Shown here piece by piece: positions 51,524 to 59,640 of a DNA stretch of 64,000 bases. A model generated the notes under the pieces. That model made no database searches. It worked only from the letters and a program-made list of their open reading frames with translations, and had not been told where the DNA came from. Source of the DNA: Kaistia terrae (lineage in GTDB: Bacteria; Pseudomonadota; Alphaproteobacteria; Rhizobiales; Kaistiaceae). Position 1 is the stretch's first letter. Every line of letters starts with the position of its first letter. The position numbers and the translations under genes were made by a program. Location: positions 186,001 to 250,000 of the forward strand of contig NZ_JAPKNH010000004.1 of the NCBI RefSeq assembly GCF_026344005.1, in the 5' to 3' direction.

Positions 51524-52672
51524 TCAATCCGACAGGCCGCGCGCCTCGATCGGCCAGATGTCTTCCAGCTTGTCGCCGCGCACCACGTGCAGAAAATCGT
51601 GCAGATTGGCGGTCGGGTCGCAATGCGGCACGCTGCATTCGAGCCGCATGCCGACCGGCGGAACCGGCTTGCCCGGGATGGCTTCCAGCCGGCCGAACTC
51701 GTCGCCGACAAAGGTGATGCGGCCGATCTCGCGGCCGTCGAGATAGGCGCGAGGCTCCGGTCCGTCGACGGAAAAGCTCTTGCTGCCGGCATCGACAATC
51801 GCCTCGCCATGCAGATTGTGGGCGATCACGGTGACAGCGACGAACAGGGCGGTGCCGAACACATCGGCGCCGGAGCCATGCAGGTCGACCCGGCGATAAT
51901 CCTCGTCCATGAAGACATAGGAGCCGGCCTGCACCTCGGTCAGAACCTTGTCTTCCAGGTCGAGAAGATGGCTTCCCGTGCCGCCGCCAGTGACGATTTC
52001 AGGCGGCAGGCCCGCTTCGTCGAGCGCGTTGACGATGGCGAGCAGGCGGCCCATGGCGACGCGGTTTTCGGCCCGACGCGCCTCGTGATCGAAGACGTGC
52101 TGCACGAAGCCGGCATAGCCCTGCACGCCCACGAAGCGGAGCGAGGGCTCGTCCGCGATCTGGCGCGCCAGTGCGACGGCGGCCTCCGGGGTGGCGACGC
52201 CGGTGCGGCGCTGGCCGACATCGCATTCGACCAGCACATCAAGGCGCACGCCTGCTTCCTGCGCGGACTGCGCATAGTCGGCGACGAGGGCGGCACGGTC
52301 GACGACCACGCTGATCTCGGCGCCCCGCGCAACAGCCTCCGTCAGGCGGTCGATCTTGCGGCGGCTGGCGACCGGGGCTGTCAGCATCAATGGGTTGATG
52401 CCGGCCTCGAATAAGGCCAGCAATTCGCCGATCTTGGCGCAGGCGATGCCAAGCGCTCCGGCCTCGATCTGTGCCCGCGCGATGGCGGCGCATTTGTGCG
52501 ATTTGGCATGCGGGCGAAGGCCGAGGCCGGCTGCGTTCGCCATGCGGGCGAGGGTCTGGACGTTGTCGTCGAACGCGTCGGCGTCCAGCACCAGCGCCGG
52601 TGTTTCCAGCTTCGTCCTGCCGCCGCGCGCGCCGAGCCACGTTTCGTTCAGTCCGGCGACGCCGCGTCTCAT
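51524..52672 (-). CDS. Fold-type III PLP enzyme, D-threonine aldolase-like
   Basis: From ATG 52672 (AGGAG 8 bases upstream) this gives 382 residues. ETPALVLDADAFDDNV is the family start. RPHAKSHK (53-60) holds the PLP lysine, probably K57. ECDVGQRRTGV, GVQGYAGFVQH and GGGTGSH follow. The C-terminal VPHCDPTANLHD fits the metal-binding His-x-Asp pattern I associate with D-threonine aldolases, rather than the His-x-Cys of D-serine dehydratases. It would cleave beta-hydroxy D-amino acids to glycine and an aldehyde. It is the last gene of the leftward nagA-like operon. Confidence 0.86.
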   Translation of the reverse strand: MRRGVAGLNETWLGARGGRTKLETPALVLDADAFDDNVQTLARMANAAGLGLRPHAKSHKCAAIARAQIEAGALGIACAKIGELLALFEAGINPLMLTAPVASRRKIDRLTEAVARGAEISVVVDRAALVADYAQSAQEAGVRLDVLVECDVGQRRTGVATPEAAVALARQIADEPSLRFVGVQGYAGFVQHVFDHEARRAENRVAMGRLLAIVNALDEAGLPPEIVTGGGTGSHLLDLEDKVLTEVQAGSYVFMDEDYRRVDLHGSGADVFGTALFVAVTVIAHNLHGEAIVDAGSKSFSVDGPEPRAYLDGREIGRITFVGDEFGRLEAIPGKPVPPVGMRLECSVPHCDPTANLHDFLHVVRGDKLEDIWPIEARGLSD

Positions 52673-52767
52673 TCGGTCAACTCCTGCCACGCCTCTCCCG
52701 GCACTCACGAGCGCGAGGCGGGGGGCTTCTCGATGGATACCCCGAATGCGGAGCGTATCGATGGAAA

Positions 52768-53256
52768 TCAGCCAAGCTTGTGGCCAGGCCAGCCCATCAA
52801 CAGTTTTGCGTCCTTCTCGGCTTCGCGCGCCTTGGCCGGATCCTTGAAGATCCGCGTCACGCATTGCGGCTTGGTGCGGTCGATCACGTCGTAGACCATG
52901 TGATATCCGGTCTTGTCCATGATCGGGCCGATCCAGCCGGCGCAGTGATCGCAATAGCGCTCCATCGGGGCGGCGTCATTGTCCAGAACCTTGGAAAGGC
53001 TCGGGCAGACATTCATCCGAAGTTCCAGCCGGTCCTCGTCGAAATCGAGGTCCATGTCGCAGTTTTCCTCGATCTTGATGTGCGACCAGTATTCGTACAT
53101 CCCGGCGAGGCCCTCGGTCTGGATCAGATCGAGGATATGGCGCTCCTGGTTCTTCGAGATCGCCAGCCAATAGGCTTCCAGCGCCTCTTCGCCCTGCGTT
53201 TCGAGGAATTTGAAGATCTCGTTGTAGAACCGCGTGAAGTGGTCGCTCGGGATCAT
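52768..53256 (-). CDS. Small conserved-cysteine protein A (possible ATC-hydrolase-like)
   Basis: This 162-residue protein starts at ATG 53256 behind GGAGG, overlapping the previous stop as ATGA. There is no signal peptide or membrane segment. It is acidic, with NVCPSL near residue 85, ERYCDHCAGW near 105 and a final KPQCVTRIF. The spaced cysteines and the G-x-x-C-x-x-x-x-F end recall L-2-amino-thiazoline-4-carboxylic acid hydrolase-like proteins, but this is an impression, not a proven match. Its C-terminal half lines up with that of the next gene product, suggesting tandem paralogues. Function unknown. Confidence 0.68.
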   Translation of the reverse strand: MIPSDHFTRFYNEIFKFLETQGEEALEAYWLAISKNQERHILDLIQTEGLAGMYEYWSHIKIEENCDMDLDFDEDRLELRMNVCPSLSKVLDNDAAPMERYCDHCAGWIGPIMDKTGYHMVYDVIDRTKPQCVTRIFKDPAKAREAEKDAKLLMGWPGHKLG

Positions 53257-53711
53257 GCGCGCCTCCGGATGACCTGCCGGCACGAACCCTCGCCGGTGAT
53301 TTCGGTGTCGATGGCATAGGGCGAACCCTCGGCCATGGCCTCGTTAGTGCGGCTGGTCTGGTCGCAGAAATGCGGCGAGACGTGGCCGACCAGGCCCTTC
53401 ACATGATGCCACGCCGTGCAACGGCGCACCGTCAGCACGATCTCGTCCTCGCCGATTGCGATGTCGTAATCGGCGTTCTCGCGATCGAAGAAATGCTTCC
53501 AGTGGCGCACCAGCTGGCGCGTATCGCCGGCGATCAGATCCTGCCGGATGCTGACATAGACATCGCGGCCGACCTTTTTGAAGATCTCGTCCATGGCGTC
53601 GACGCCGAAGCGTTCGACGATGAAATCGATCGTCGTGTTGACCGCGCCGTGGAAATCGAGATGGACGTTGCCGTCCTCCTCATAGCGCATCGGGCTGTTC
53701 TGGCTCGCCAT
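53253..53711 (-). CDS. Small conserved-cysteine protein B, paralogue of A
   Basis: ATG 53711 has GGGAG at 7-base spacing and gives 152 residues; a GTG at 53717 is less well placed. The soluble protein has VNTTIDFIVERFGVDAMDEIF near the N-terminus. The cysteine regions are VRRCTAWHHVKG, SPHFCDQTSRTNEAMAEG and GEGSCRQVIRR. C-x(n)-C-D-(H/Q)...C follows the same order as in protein A. It lies between a NagA-like deacetylase gene (stop about 3 bases away) and protein A (ATGA overlap), so all are co-translated. Function unknown; the two may form a heteromer. Confidence 0.68.
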   Translation of the reverse strand: MASQNSPMRYEEDGNVHLDFHGAVNTTIDFIVERFGVDAMDEIFKKVGRDVYVSIRQDLIAGDTRQLVRHWKHFFDRENADYDIAIGEDEIVLTVRRCTAWHHVKGLVGHVSPHFCDQTSRTNEAMAEGSPYAIDTEITGEGSCRQVIRRRA

Positions 53712-53713
53712 GC

Positions 53714-54889
53714 TCACACGCTCCCGTAAAGCCGCTCGCCACCGACATAGGTGGCTTTCACCGCCAGTGTCGCCGGATCGAGGACGCAGAAATCGGCGCG
53801 TTTTCCGCGCGCGAGACTGCCGATTTCGCTTTCCAGCCCAAGCACGCGCGCCGGCACCAGGCTCGTCGCATGGGCGGCTCGGACAAGATCCTTGCCCGAG
53901 AAGCTCAGATAGTTGCGCATCGCCTCATCCGGCGCCAGCGACGAGCCGCAAAGCCCGCCATTCGTATCGCGCACCGCCTTGCCGGGGGCGCTGGTGACGA
54001 CATAGCCCGGATAGAACTCGAAGGTCTTGCCCGGCGTGCCGGCATATTTCATCGCGTCGGTTTCCAGGAACACCCGGTCTTCCGGCAATTGCGCCATCAG
54101 CCGGATCAGCGCGGGGTCGACATGAATGCCGTCGCAGATCAGGCCAAGCGCCAGAGTCGGCTCGGCCAGCAGTGCGTCGGTCAGCGACACGACATGCACG
54201 CCCATATTGCCCGGCGGATAGGTCGGCATGACATTGTACATGTGGGTGACGGCGTCGACACCCCACGACACATAGCGCGGCACGTTTTCCGGCCGCGCCA
54301 GGCTGTGGCCGAGATGGATCGAGACACCGGCCCGCTTGAGGACGCCGATGAAACCCTCCGCGCCCTCGCGTTCCGGCGCGACGGTGACGGCCTTCAGCAT
54401 GCCGCTGGTGGCGGCCAGCATCCGTTCGGCCAGCTCGACGCTGGGGGCGACGATGTTTTCCGGGTTATGCGCGCCCGGCGAACCGAAGCAGGGCCCCTCG
54501 CTATGGACGCCGAGCGCCCGCGCGCCCTTCGCATCGACGCACTGCGCCGAAAGGCGGGCGAGCACATCCTCCATGTTGGCCGGCGGCAGGCAGGGGATTG
54601 CGGGCAGGAAACCCGTCACGCCATGCCGCAACATCACCTGCGAATTGGCGGCAACGGCGCCAGCGTCCGTGTCGCAATAGAGATGCTCGCCAAAGCCGTG
54701 CTGCAGCAGGTCGATGATACCGGGGTAGAGGATCGCGCCGCCGCCGTCGACCCGCTCCCAATCGTCTCCGACCGAGACATCCGCCGCCACGATCCCGGCG
54801 ATCCGGTCCCGCTGGATGAGAAGATCGCTGGACCGGAGCCCCTCGGCGGTCACGACCGTGACATCCGTCCATCTCTGCTTGACGCGCAT
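53714..54889 (-). CDS. N-acetylglucosamine-6-phosphate deacetylase-like amidohydrolase
   Basis: The protein is 391 residues from ATG 54889, or 395 from 54901. NagA features, numbered from 54901: PGIIDLLQHG (60-69), metal ligand E135 in GVHSEGPC, H199 in HLGHS, H220 in THMYNVM, DGIHV (258-261) and catalytic D282 in ETDAM. The family deacetylates N-acetylamino sugars in the cytosol. No nagB, nagE or amino-sugar kinase is in the window. Its operon partners are two small Cys proteins and a D-threonine-aldolase-like enzyme, so the substrate may be an N-acyl amino compound and not GlcNAc-6-P. Confidence 0.82.
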   Translation of the reverse strand: MRVKQRWTDVTVVTAEGLRSSDLLIQRDRIAGIVAADVSVGDDWERVDGGGAILYPGIIDLLQHGFGEHLYCDTDAGAVAANSQVMLRHGVTGFLPAIPCLPPANMEDVLARLSAQCVDAKGARALGVHSEGPCFGSPGAHNPENIVAPSVELAERMLAATSGMLKAVTVAPEREGAEGFIGVLKRAGVSIHLGHSLARPENVPRYVSWGVDAVTHMYNVMPTYPPGNMGVHVVSLTDALLAEPTLALGLICDGIHVDPALIRLMAQLPEDRVFLETDAMKYAGTPGKTFEFYPGYVVTSAPGKAVRDTNGGLCGSSLAPDEAMRNYLSFSGKDLVRAAHATSLVPARVLGLESEIGSLARGKRADFCVLDPATLAVKATYVGGERLYGSV

Positions 54890-54909
54890 CGGTAATTCCA
54901 TCGTTATGA

Positions 54910-54925
54910 TGTTATCATGCTAACA
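54910..54925. promoter_or_regulatory. Putative operator between divergent nagA-like and SDR operons
   Basis: TGTTATCATGCTAACA is a 16-bp palindrome (TGTTAxCATGxTAACA) with a single mismatched pair. It lies 20 bp upstream of the preferred nagA-like start and 29 bp upstream of the SDR start. The GntR/LacI-hybrid regulator encoded two genes to the right is the best candidate to bind it. Confidence 0.55.
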
Positions 54926-54954
54926 ACATAATTGACGGCAGCAAGGAGAAAGCG

Positions 54955-55716
54955 ATGACGCAGTCCTGCGTTCTGGTGACGGGTTCGACCCATGGGATCG
55001 GCTATGGAATCGCCGAGGCGTTTGCCCGCCAGGGTGCCCGGCTGGTGATCAATTCGCACATGCCGGACAATGGTGCGCTGGCCAAGCTTTCGGCCTTGAC
55101 CGAGTGCCATTTCATCCAGGCGGATCTTTCCACCACCGGCGGCGCAGTCGATCTCGTCGAGCAGGCGCATGCGAAGCTGGGGCGGCTGGATACGCTGGTC
55201 AACAATGCCGGCACCTTCCTCGACACGCCCTTCGATGAACTGACCGAAGAGCGGTTCGACCGCACCTTCAATCTCAACGTGAAGGCCTATGTGTTCGCCT
55301 CGCAGGCCTTTGTCCGCCTTCTGACGCCGGAGCAGGTGGGGGCGAGCATCGTGCTCGTCGGCTCGACCAATTCGGTCACGGCCGAGCGCCACAGCGTCGC
55401 CTATGACGCCTCGAAGGGCGCTGTCCTGATGCTGGTGCGCTCGCTGGCGGTTTCGCTTGCCGGGCGCGGCGTGCGGGTAAACGGCATCGGCCCGGGCATC
55501 GTCGAAACGCCGCTGACGCAGCGCGGACTGGACACGCCGGGCGTGCGGGCATCGCTGAACAAGCAGATCCCGTTCGGCCGCATCGGCCAACCGGAAGATG
55601 TCGGCGGCGCGGCGGTCTTCCTTGCTTCTCCCGCGGCAGGCTATATCACCGGCCAGATGCTGTTCGTCGATGGCGGGATTCTCGCCATCCAGAAGACGTG
55701 GGAACCGCCGGTTTGA
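54955..55716 (+). CDS. Short-chain dehydrogenase/reductase (SDR)
   Basis: This 253-residue SDR starts behind AAGGAGAAAGCG. Motifs are VTGSTHGIGYGIAEAF (cofactor), TLVNNAGTFLD, catalytic Ser region VLVGSTNSV, YDASKGAVL (YxxxK) and NGIGPGIVETPLT. It is divergent from the nagA-like operon across a shared operator and is followed at once by a regulator gene that overlaps its 3' end. It probably oxidises or reduces an intermediate of the same pathway. Confidence 0.9.
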   Translation: MTQSCVLVTGSTHGIGYGIAEAFARQGARLVINSHMPDNGALAKLSALTECHFIQADLSTTGGAVDLVEQAHAKLGRLDTLVNNAGTFLDTPFDELTEERFDRTFNLNVKAYVFASQAFVRLLTPEQVGASIVLVGSTNSVTAERHSVAYDASKGAVLMLVRSLAVSLAGRGVRVNGIGPGIVETPLTQRGLDTPGVRASLNKQIPFGRIGQPEDVGGAAVFLASPAAGYITGQMLFVDGGILAIQKTWEPPV

Positions 55717-56702
55717 ACCTCGAGGCCTCGCCCCGCCATCTCCAGCTCCGCGACTGGCTTTTCCGGCGCTGGAAGACCGGGGGGCTCACGGCCGGCGACC
55801 GGATTGAATCGCAGAACGAGATCGTCAAACTCTGCGATTTCTCGCTGATCACCGTCATCAAGACGCTGAAGGATCTGGAGAGCGAAGGGGTCATCCGCCG
55901 ACAGGTCGGCCGGGGTTCCTTCCTTCTCGCCACACCCTGGGCCGAGGCGCACCGGCGCATCGGCTTCTTCTATAATCGCGACATCGTCGGCGGCGGCATC
56001 TTCGACAACGAATTTTATACGCGGCTGGTGATGGCGTTCGAGAGGGGTGTCGTCTCGGCCGGGCATGAATTCGTCATGGGAAGCTTCACCGACGAGCGGA
56101 TGCCCACAGGCATGTGGGACGCGCTCGACGCCGTGGTGCTGACCGGCTTTACACGACAGACTCGGCTGGAACCGCTGGGCGAAACGTCGAGCCAGGTCAG
56201 TTTGATCGACACCAGCCTCGATGATCCACGCTTCCACACCTATCGCCTCGACTACGGTCCGGCCTTTGCCGGCATGTTCGAAGCATTTGGTGGCGAGCGA
56301 CAGACCTATCTCTACCTCGACTCGACCATCGGCTCGAAAGAGCAGGCGGCGCGTCTCGCGGCGTTTTGCGACGCCTGCGATCAAGCGCCGACGCCGCAGG
56401 ATCTGGAGATCCTTGCCGTCAATCAGGAGACGGATATCGGCAATACCGAGGCTCTGGTCGCAGCGATCGAACGGGTTAAGCCGGATTTCATCTGCGGCCA
56501 TATCCATCAAAGCTGGCGGCCGCTGATCCGCAGCCTGAGCGGGGCTCGGATCTATCCGTTCCTGCTCGACCAGAAGGGGCCCGGCTTCGTGGTCGATACG
56601 GCGCTCTGGATGGCCGAGGTCCTGCCGACAATCGAGGCCAACCTCGCCGACCGCCAGCGCCCGCCGGCAGTGCATGCTTTCGCAGCGCGGTTTTTGGGGT
56701 AG
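55698..56702 (+). CDS. Hybrid regulator: GntR winged helix with LacI/periplasmic-binding-type effector domain
   Basis: The protein is 334 residues from GTG 55698, or 329 from TTG 55713, which overlaps the SDR stop. A GntR winged helix fills about residues 12-78 (LQLRDWLFRRWKTGGLTAGDRIESQNEIVKL). The rest reads like a LacI-type sugar sensor: RIGFFYNRDIVGGGIFDNEF, ALDAVVLTGFT, LDYGPAFAGMFEAF and ERVKPDFICGHIHQSW. This AraR-like architecture suggests sensing of an unphosphorylated sugar or small polar ligand. It is translationally linked to the SDR gene. Confidence 0.85.
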   Translation: MGTAGLNLEASPRHLQLRDWLFRRWKTGGLTAGDRIESQNEIVKLCDFSLITVIKTLKDLESEGVIRRQVGRGSFLLATPWAEAHRRIGFFYNRDIVGGGIFDNEFYTRLVMAFERGVVSAGHEFVMGSFTDERMPTGMWDALDAVVLTGFTRQTRLEPLGETSSQVSLIDTSLDDPRFHTYRLDYGPAFAGMFEAFGGERQTYLYLDSTIGSKEQAARLAAFCDACDQAPTPQDLEILAVNQETDIGNTEALVAAIERVKPDFICGHIHQSWRPLIRSLSGARIYPFLLDQKGPGFVVDTALWMAEVLPTIEANLADRQRPPAVHAFAARFLG

Positions 56703-56734
56703 GGGCATGCGCCCTCAGCCACTCCCACGCTCGG

Positions 56735-56837
56735 CGTCATCCCAGGCTTGACCCGGGATCCATGCATCCGGGTTGATTGCCGTGCGAAAGGCCCCAAGCC
56801 TGCGGCCGTATGGGTCCCCGCCTTCGCGGGGATGACG
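56735..56837. repeat. Paired inverted repeat (GTCATCCC family)
   Basis: The left arm (CGTCATCCCAGGCTTGACCC..., from 56735) and right arm (...CGCGGGGATGACG, to 56837) are inverted around about 45 bp. Compared with 7416-7514 the outer ends are alike but the inner hairpins differ. It fills the gap between the regulator gene and the end of the second dipeptide importer operon. Confidence 0.65.
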
Positions 56838-56889
56838 GCGAGGGTTTGGATAGGAGGCATGCGCCGGCGAGCGCGGGGGTGGAGGTCGC

Positions 56890-57729
56890 CTACGCCAGCG
56901 CGTTCCCCGCGAGGCCGCTTTCGACCGTCAGGATCGCGCCGACCAGGTTCCGCGTGGCTTCGGCTTGCGGCCGGACAAAAAGGTCCATCGGCTTGCCGAC
57001 CTCGACGATTTTTCCGGCCGACATCACGGAAACCCGGCTCGTCGTGTAGGCGACGACCGAGAGGTCGTGCGCGATGAAGACGAGGCTCAGGCCCAGATTG
57101 TTGACCAGATCCTTCAAGAGGTTCAGCACCTGCGCCTGGATCGAGACGTCGAGCGCGGAAACCGGCTCGTCGGCGATCAGCACTTTCGGTCCCGGCATCA
57201 GCGCGCGGGCGATGGCGATGCGCTGCAACTGGCCGCCGGAAAACTCGTGCGGATAGCGCTCCAGCGCCTGCCGGCTGAGGCCGACCTGATCCAGCACCTC
57301 AAACACGCGCGTTGCGTGGTCGCCTTCAATTTTGAGGCTGCGAAGCGGTTCGAGCAGCGAGACGCCGATGCGCATTCTCGGATCGAGCGATGAGCGCGGA
57401 TTCTGCATCACGACCTGAACCGAGCGGCGGAAGGTTCGCCAGCGCTCGCCGTCGCCGTCCCAGATATCGGCGCCATTATAGAAGACATGGCCTTCGCGCG
57501 GCTTTTCCATGCCGGTCAAGATGCGCGTCAGTGTAGTCTTGCCCGAGCCGGATTCGCCGACGAGGCCGACTGCCTCGCCGGGGCGGACGTCGAAATCGAT
57601 ATGGTCGAGCACGGTCAGCGAAGGTCGGGTTCCCAGCAGCGTCGGGCGAGCGAGCGAATAGGTCTGCGTCACCTGCCGCATTTCCAGCAGCGGACGGCCG
57701 AGCAGGGGTGTTTCGACGGGTGCGTTCAT
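56890..57729 (-). CDS. Dipeptide-type ABC transporter ATPase (DppF type), cluster 2
   Basis: This 279-residue ATPase has Walker A GESGSGKT, Q-loop VVMQNPRSSLDPRM, signature FSGGQLQRIAIARAL and Walker B VLIADEPVSALD. It overlaps the preceding gene as ATGA. The C-terminus lacks the paired-cysteine oligopeptide extension seen in DppD. A longer reading to 58059 runs through the DppD gene in another frame and is rejected. It is the last gene of the leftward operon. Confidence 0.93.
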   Translation of the reverse strand: MNAPVETPLLGRPLLEMRQVTQTYSLARPTLLGTRPSLTVLDHIDFDVRPGEAVGLVGESGSGKTTLTRILTGMEKPREGHVFYNGADIWDGDGERWRTFRRSVQVVMQNPRSSLDPRMRIGVSLLEPLRSLKIEGDHATRVFEVLDQVGLSRQALERYPHEFSGGQLQRIAIARALMPGPKVLIADEPVSALDVSIQAQVLNLLKDLVNNLGLSLVFIAHDLSVVAYTTSRVSVMSAGKIVEVGKPMDLFVRPQAEATRNLVGAILTVESGLAGNALA

Positions 57730-58718
57730 GCCGTCACCATCGCAACGGAGGCTTCGATCGGGTGCCAGCAGGCGGTGCGGCGCGAGCCGTCGTCGAGCGG
57801 TGGAACTCTTGTCATGCAGGCTTCCGTGGCGGCGGCGCAGCGCGGGTGAAAGGCGCAGCCGGCAGGCAGGCTGTGTAGCGGCGGCACCATGCCGGGGATC
57901 GAGGCGAGGCGCGAACTGCCGTCGAGCGCGATGTTGTCCATGGTCGGCTGCGAGTCGAGCAGGCCCTTGGTGTAGTGGTGTCGGGGATTGCGGAACACCT
58001 CTGCCACCGGCCCCATTTCGACGATCCGGCCGGCATACATGACGGCGACCGTGTCGCACATCGCTGCGATGATCGGCAGGTCGTGCGTGATCATCATCAG
58101 CGCACAGCCGCGATCCTTTACGGCCGCGTTGAGGATGCGCAGCACCTGCTTCTGGACCGTCACGTCGAGCGCTGTCGTCGGCTCGTCGGCGATGATCAGC
58201 TGCGGATAGCAGGCGAGCGCCATGGCGATCATGATGCGCTGGCGCTGGCCACCGGAGATCTCATGCGGATAAGCCCGCATCAGTTGCTCGGGACGCGGCA
58301 GCGACATCTGGCGGAACAGTTCTATCGTCTGGCTCTCGGCTTCCCGCTTGCCGACATTGGTGTGTCGGCGAATGACGGAGGAAACCTGGACGCCGATACG
58401 GCGGACGGGATCGAGCGAGGACAGCGGGTCCTGGAACACCATCGAAATCGTGCGGCCGCGCCGACTGGAAAGCGCCCGGTCCGACTGGGCGATCAGGTCG
58501 ACGCCATCGTGGTGGACGGTTCCATTCGCCTGCCAGCCCATCGGCAGCAGCCCCATCAGCGCCAGCGCCGTCAGTGTCTTGCCGGAACCGGATTCACCGA
58601 CAAGGCCCATGCGGCCGCCGGCGGGCAGGGTGAAATCCAGCCCGCGCACGGCGGTCAGCGCCGTGTTGTGGACGACGAGGTTTTTCACCTCAAGCGCGTT
58701 CAATTGGGTCCCGGTCAT
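57726..58718 (-). CDS. Dipeptide-type ABC transporter ATPase (DppD type), cluster 2
   Basis: This 330-residue ATPase starts at 58718 (ATGA overlap with DppC). It has Walker A GESGSGKT, VFQDPLSSLDPV, signature ISGGQRQRIMIAMAL, Walker B LIIADEPTTALD and the C-terminal cysteine region CAFHPRCAAATEAC. It pairs with the DppF-type ATPase at 56890-57729. Together they correspond to the single fused chain of cluster 1. Confidence 0.94.
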   Translation of the reverse strand: MTGTQLNALEVKNLVVHNTALTAVRGLDFTLPAGGRMGLVGESGSGKTLTALALMGLLPMGWQANGTVHHDGVDLIAQSDRALSSRRGRTISMVFQDPLSSLDPVRRIGVQVSSVIRRHTNVGKREAESQTIELFRQMSLPRPEQLMRAYPHEISGGQRQRIMIAMALACYPQLIIADEPTTALDVTVQKQVLRILNAAVKDRGCALMMITHDLPIIAAMCDTVAVMYAGRIVEMGPVAEVFRNPRHHYTKGLLDSQPTMDNIALDGSSRLASIPGMVPPLHSLPAGCAFHPRCAAATEACMTRVPPLDDGSRRTACWHPIEASVAMVTA

Positions 58719-59626
58719 GACGCCCTCCGCGCCAGCTTCGGGTCGAGCACATCGCGCAGCCCGTCGCCGAGCAGGTTGAGGCCCAGCACCATCAGCACGA
58801 TGGCGAGGCCCGGCCAGATGGCGAGCGGCGAGGAGACGCCGACCTGCTGCTGCGCTTCGTTCAGCATCATGCCCCAGGAGATGGACGGGCGGTGGACGCC
58901 GACGCCGAGATAGGAAAGGCCGGCCTCGGTCAGGATGCCGGCGGCGAAATAGAGCGTGAACTGCACGATCATCACGCCGGCGATGTTGGGCAGCACATGG
59001 CGGGCGAGCACGAAGATCTTGCCGCGGCCATAAAGCTTGGCGGCGGTGATGAAATCCTCGTTCAGCACGCCGATAGCGGCCGAACGGATGACGCGGGTGA
59101 AGGAGGGCGTGAAGAAGGCGGTCAAGGCGAGAATGGTGGTGAGCGCGCCCGAGCCCATGGTCGCGGCCAGGACCAGCGCCGTCACCATGCCGGGGATCGA
59201 CAGCATGATGTCGGCGCCGCGCGAGATTGCCTCGTCGGTCATTTTGCCGGAGGCGGCCGCGGCCAGTCCGGCGATGGTGCCGAGGATCAGACTGAAGGTG
59301 GCGCCGCCGGCGCCGACCAGGATCGAGGTGCGGGCGCCGACCATCAATTGCGCGATGATATCGCGGCCGAGCACGTCGGTGCCGAGCCAATGGCCGGGCG
59401 TGCCGGCGGGCAGCAAGCGGTTGCGGATCACCGGGATGTTGGGGTTCGACGGCAGGTAGAAGATCGAGACCAGCGCCACGGCGAGGAAGATCGTGGTCAG
59501 GACCAGACCGATGATCAGCGATGCGTTGCGGGGCAGCCGGCGACGCTTCTTGCTCGCGGTCGTCGGGGCGGGAACGCCGGGAGGGGCGGGGACGGGAATG
59601 CGGGAGGATTTGCTCATGGTCATCAT
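58715..59626 (-). CDS. Dipeptide-type ABC transporter permease (DppC type), cluster 2
   Basis: From ATG 59626 (GGGAGA at 6-base spacing) this gives 303 residues. A polar, proline-rich N-terminus (PVPAPPGVPAPTTASKKRRRLPRNA) precedes the first helix. GHWLGTDVLGRDIIAQLMVGARTSI is the DppC motif, and GADIMLSIPGMVTALVLAA and EAGLSYLGVGVHRPSISWGMML follow. A GTG at 59644 is possible but less well placed. Confidence 0.92.
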   Translation of the reverse strand: MMTMSKSSRIPVPAPPGVPAPTTASKKRRRLPRNASLIIGLVLTTIFLAVALVSIFYLPSNPNIPVIRNRLLPAGTPGHWLGTDVLGRDIIAQLMVGARTSILVGAGGATFSLILGTIAGLAAAASGKMTDEAISRGADIMLSIPGMVTALVLAATMGSGALTTILALTAFFTPSFTRVIRSAAIGVLNEDFITAAKLYGRGKIFVLARHVLPNIAGVMIVQFTLYFAAGILTEAGLSYLGVGVHRPSISWGMMLNEAQQQVGVSSPLAIWPGLAIVLMVLGLNLLGDGLRDVLDPKLARRAS

Positions 59627-59640
59627 CTGATTTCTCCCGC

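Noticed and set aside
53714-54889. Assignment as true NagA in an amino-sugar pathway
   Set aside because: The metal and catalytic positions fit the family, but no nagB, phosphotransferase or amino-sugar kinase is in the window and the operon partners point to amino-acid chemistry, so only a NagA-like call is given.
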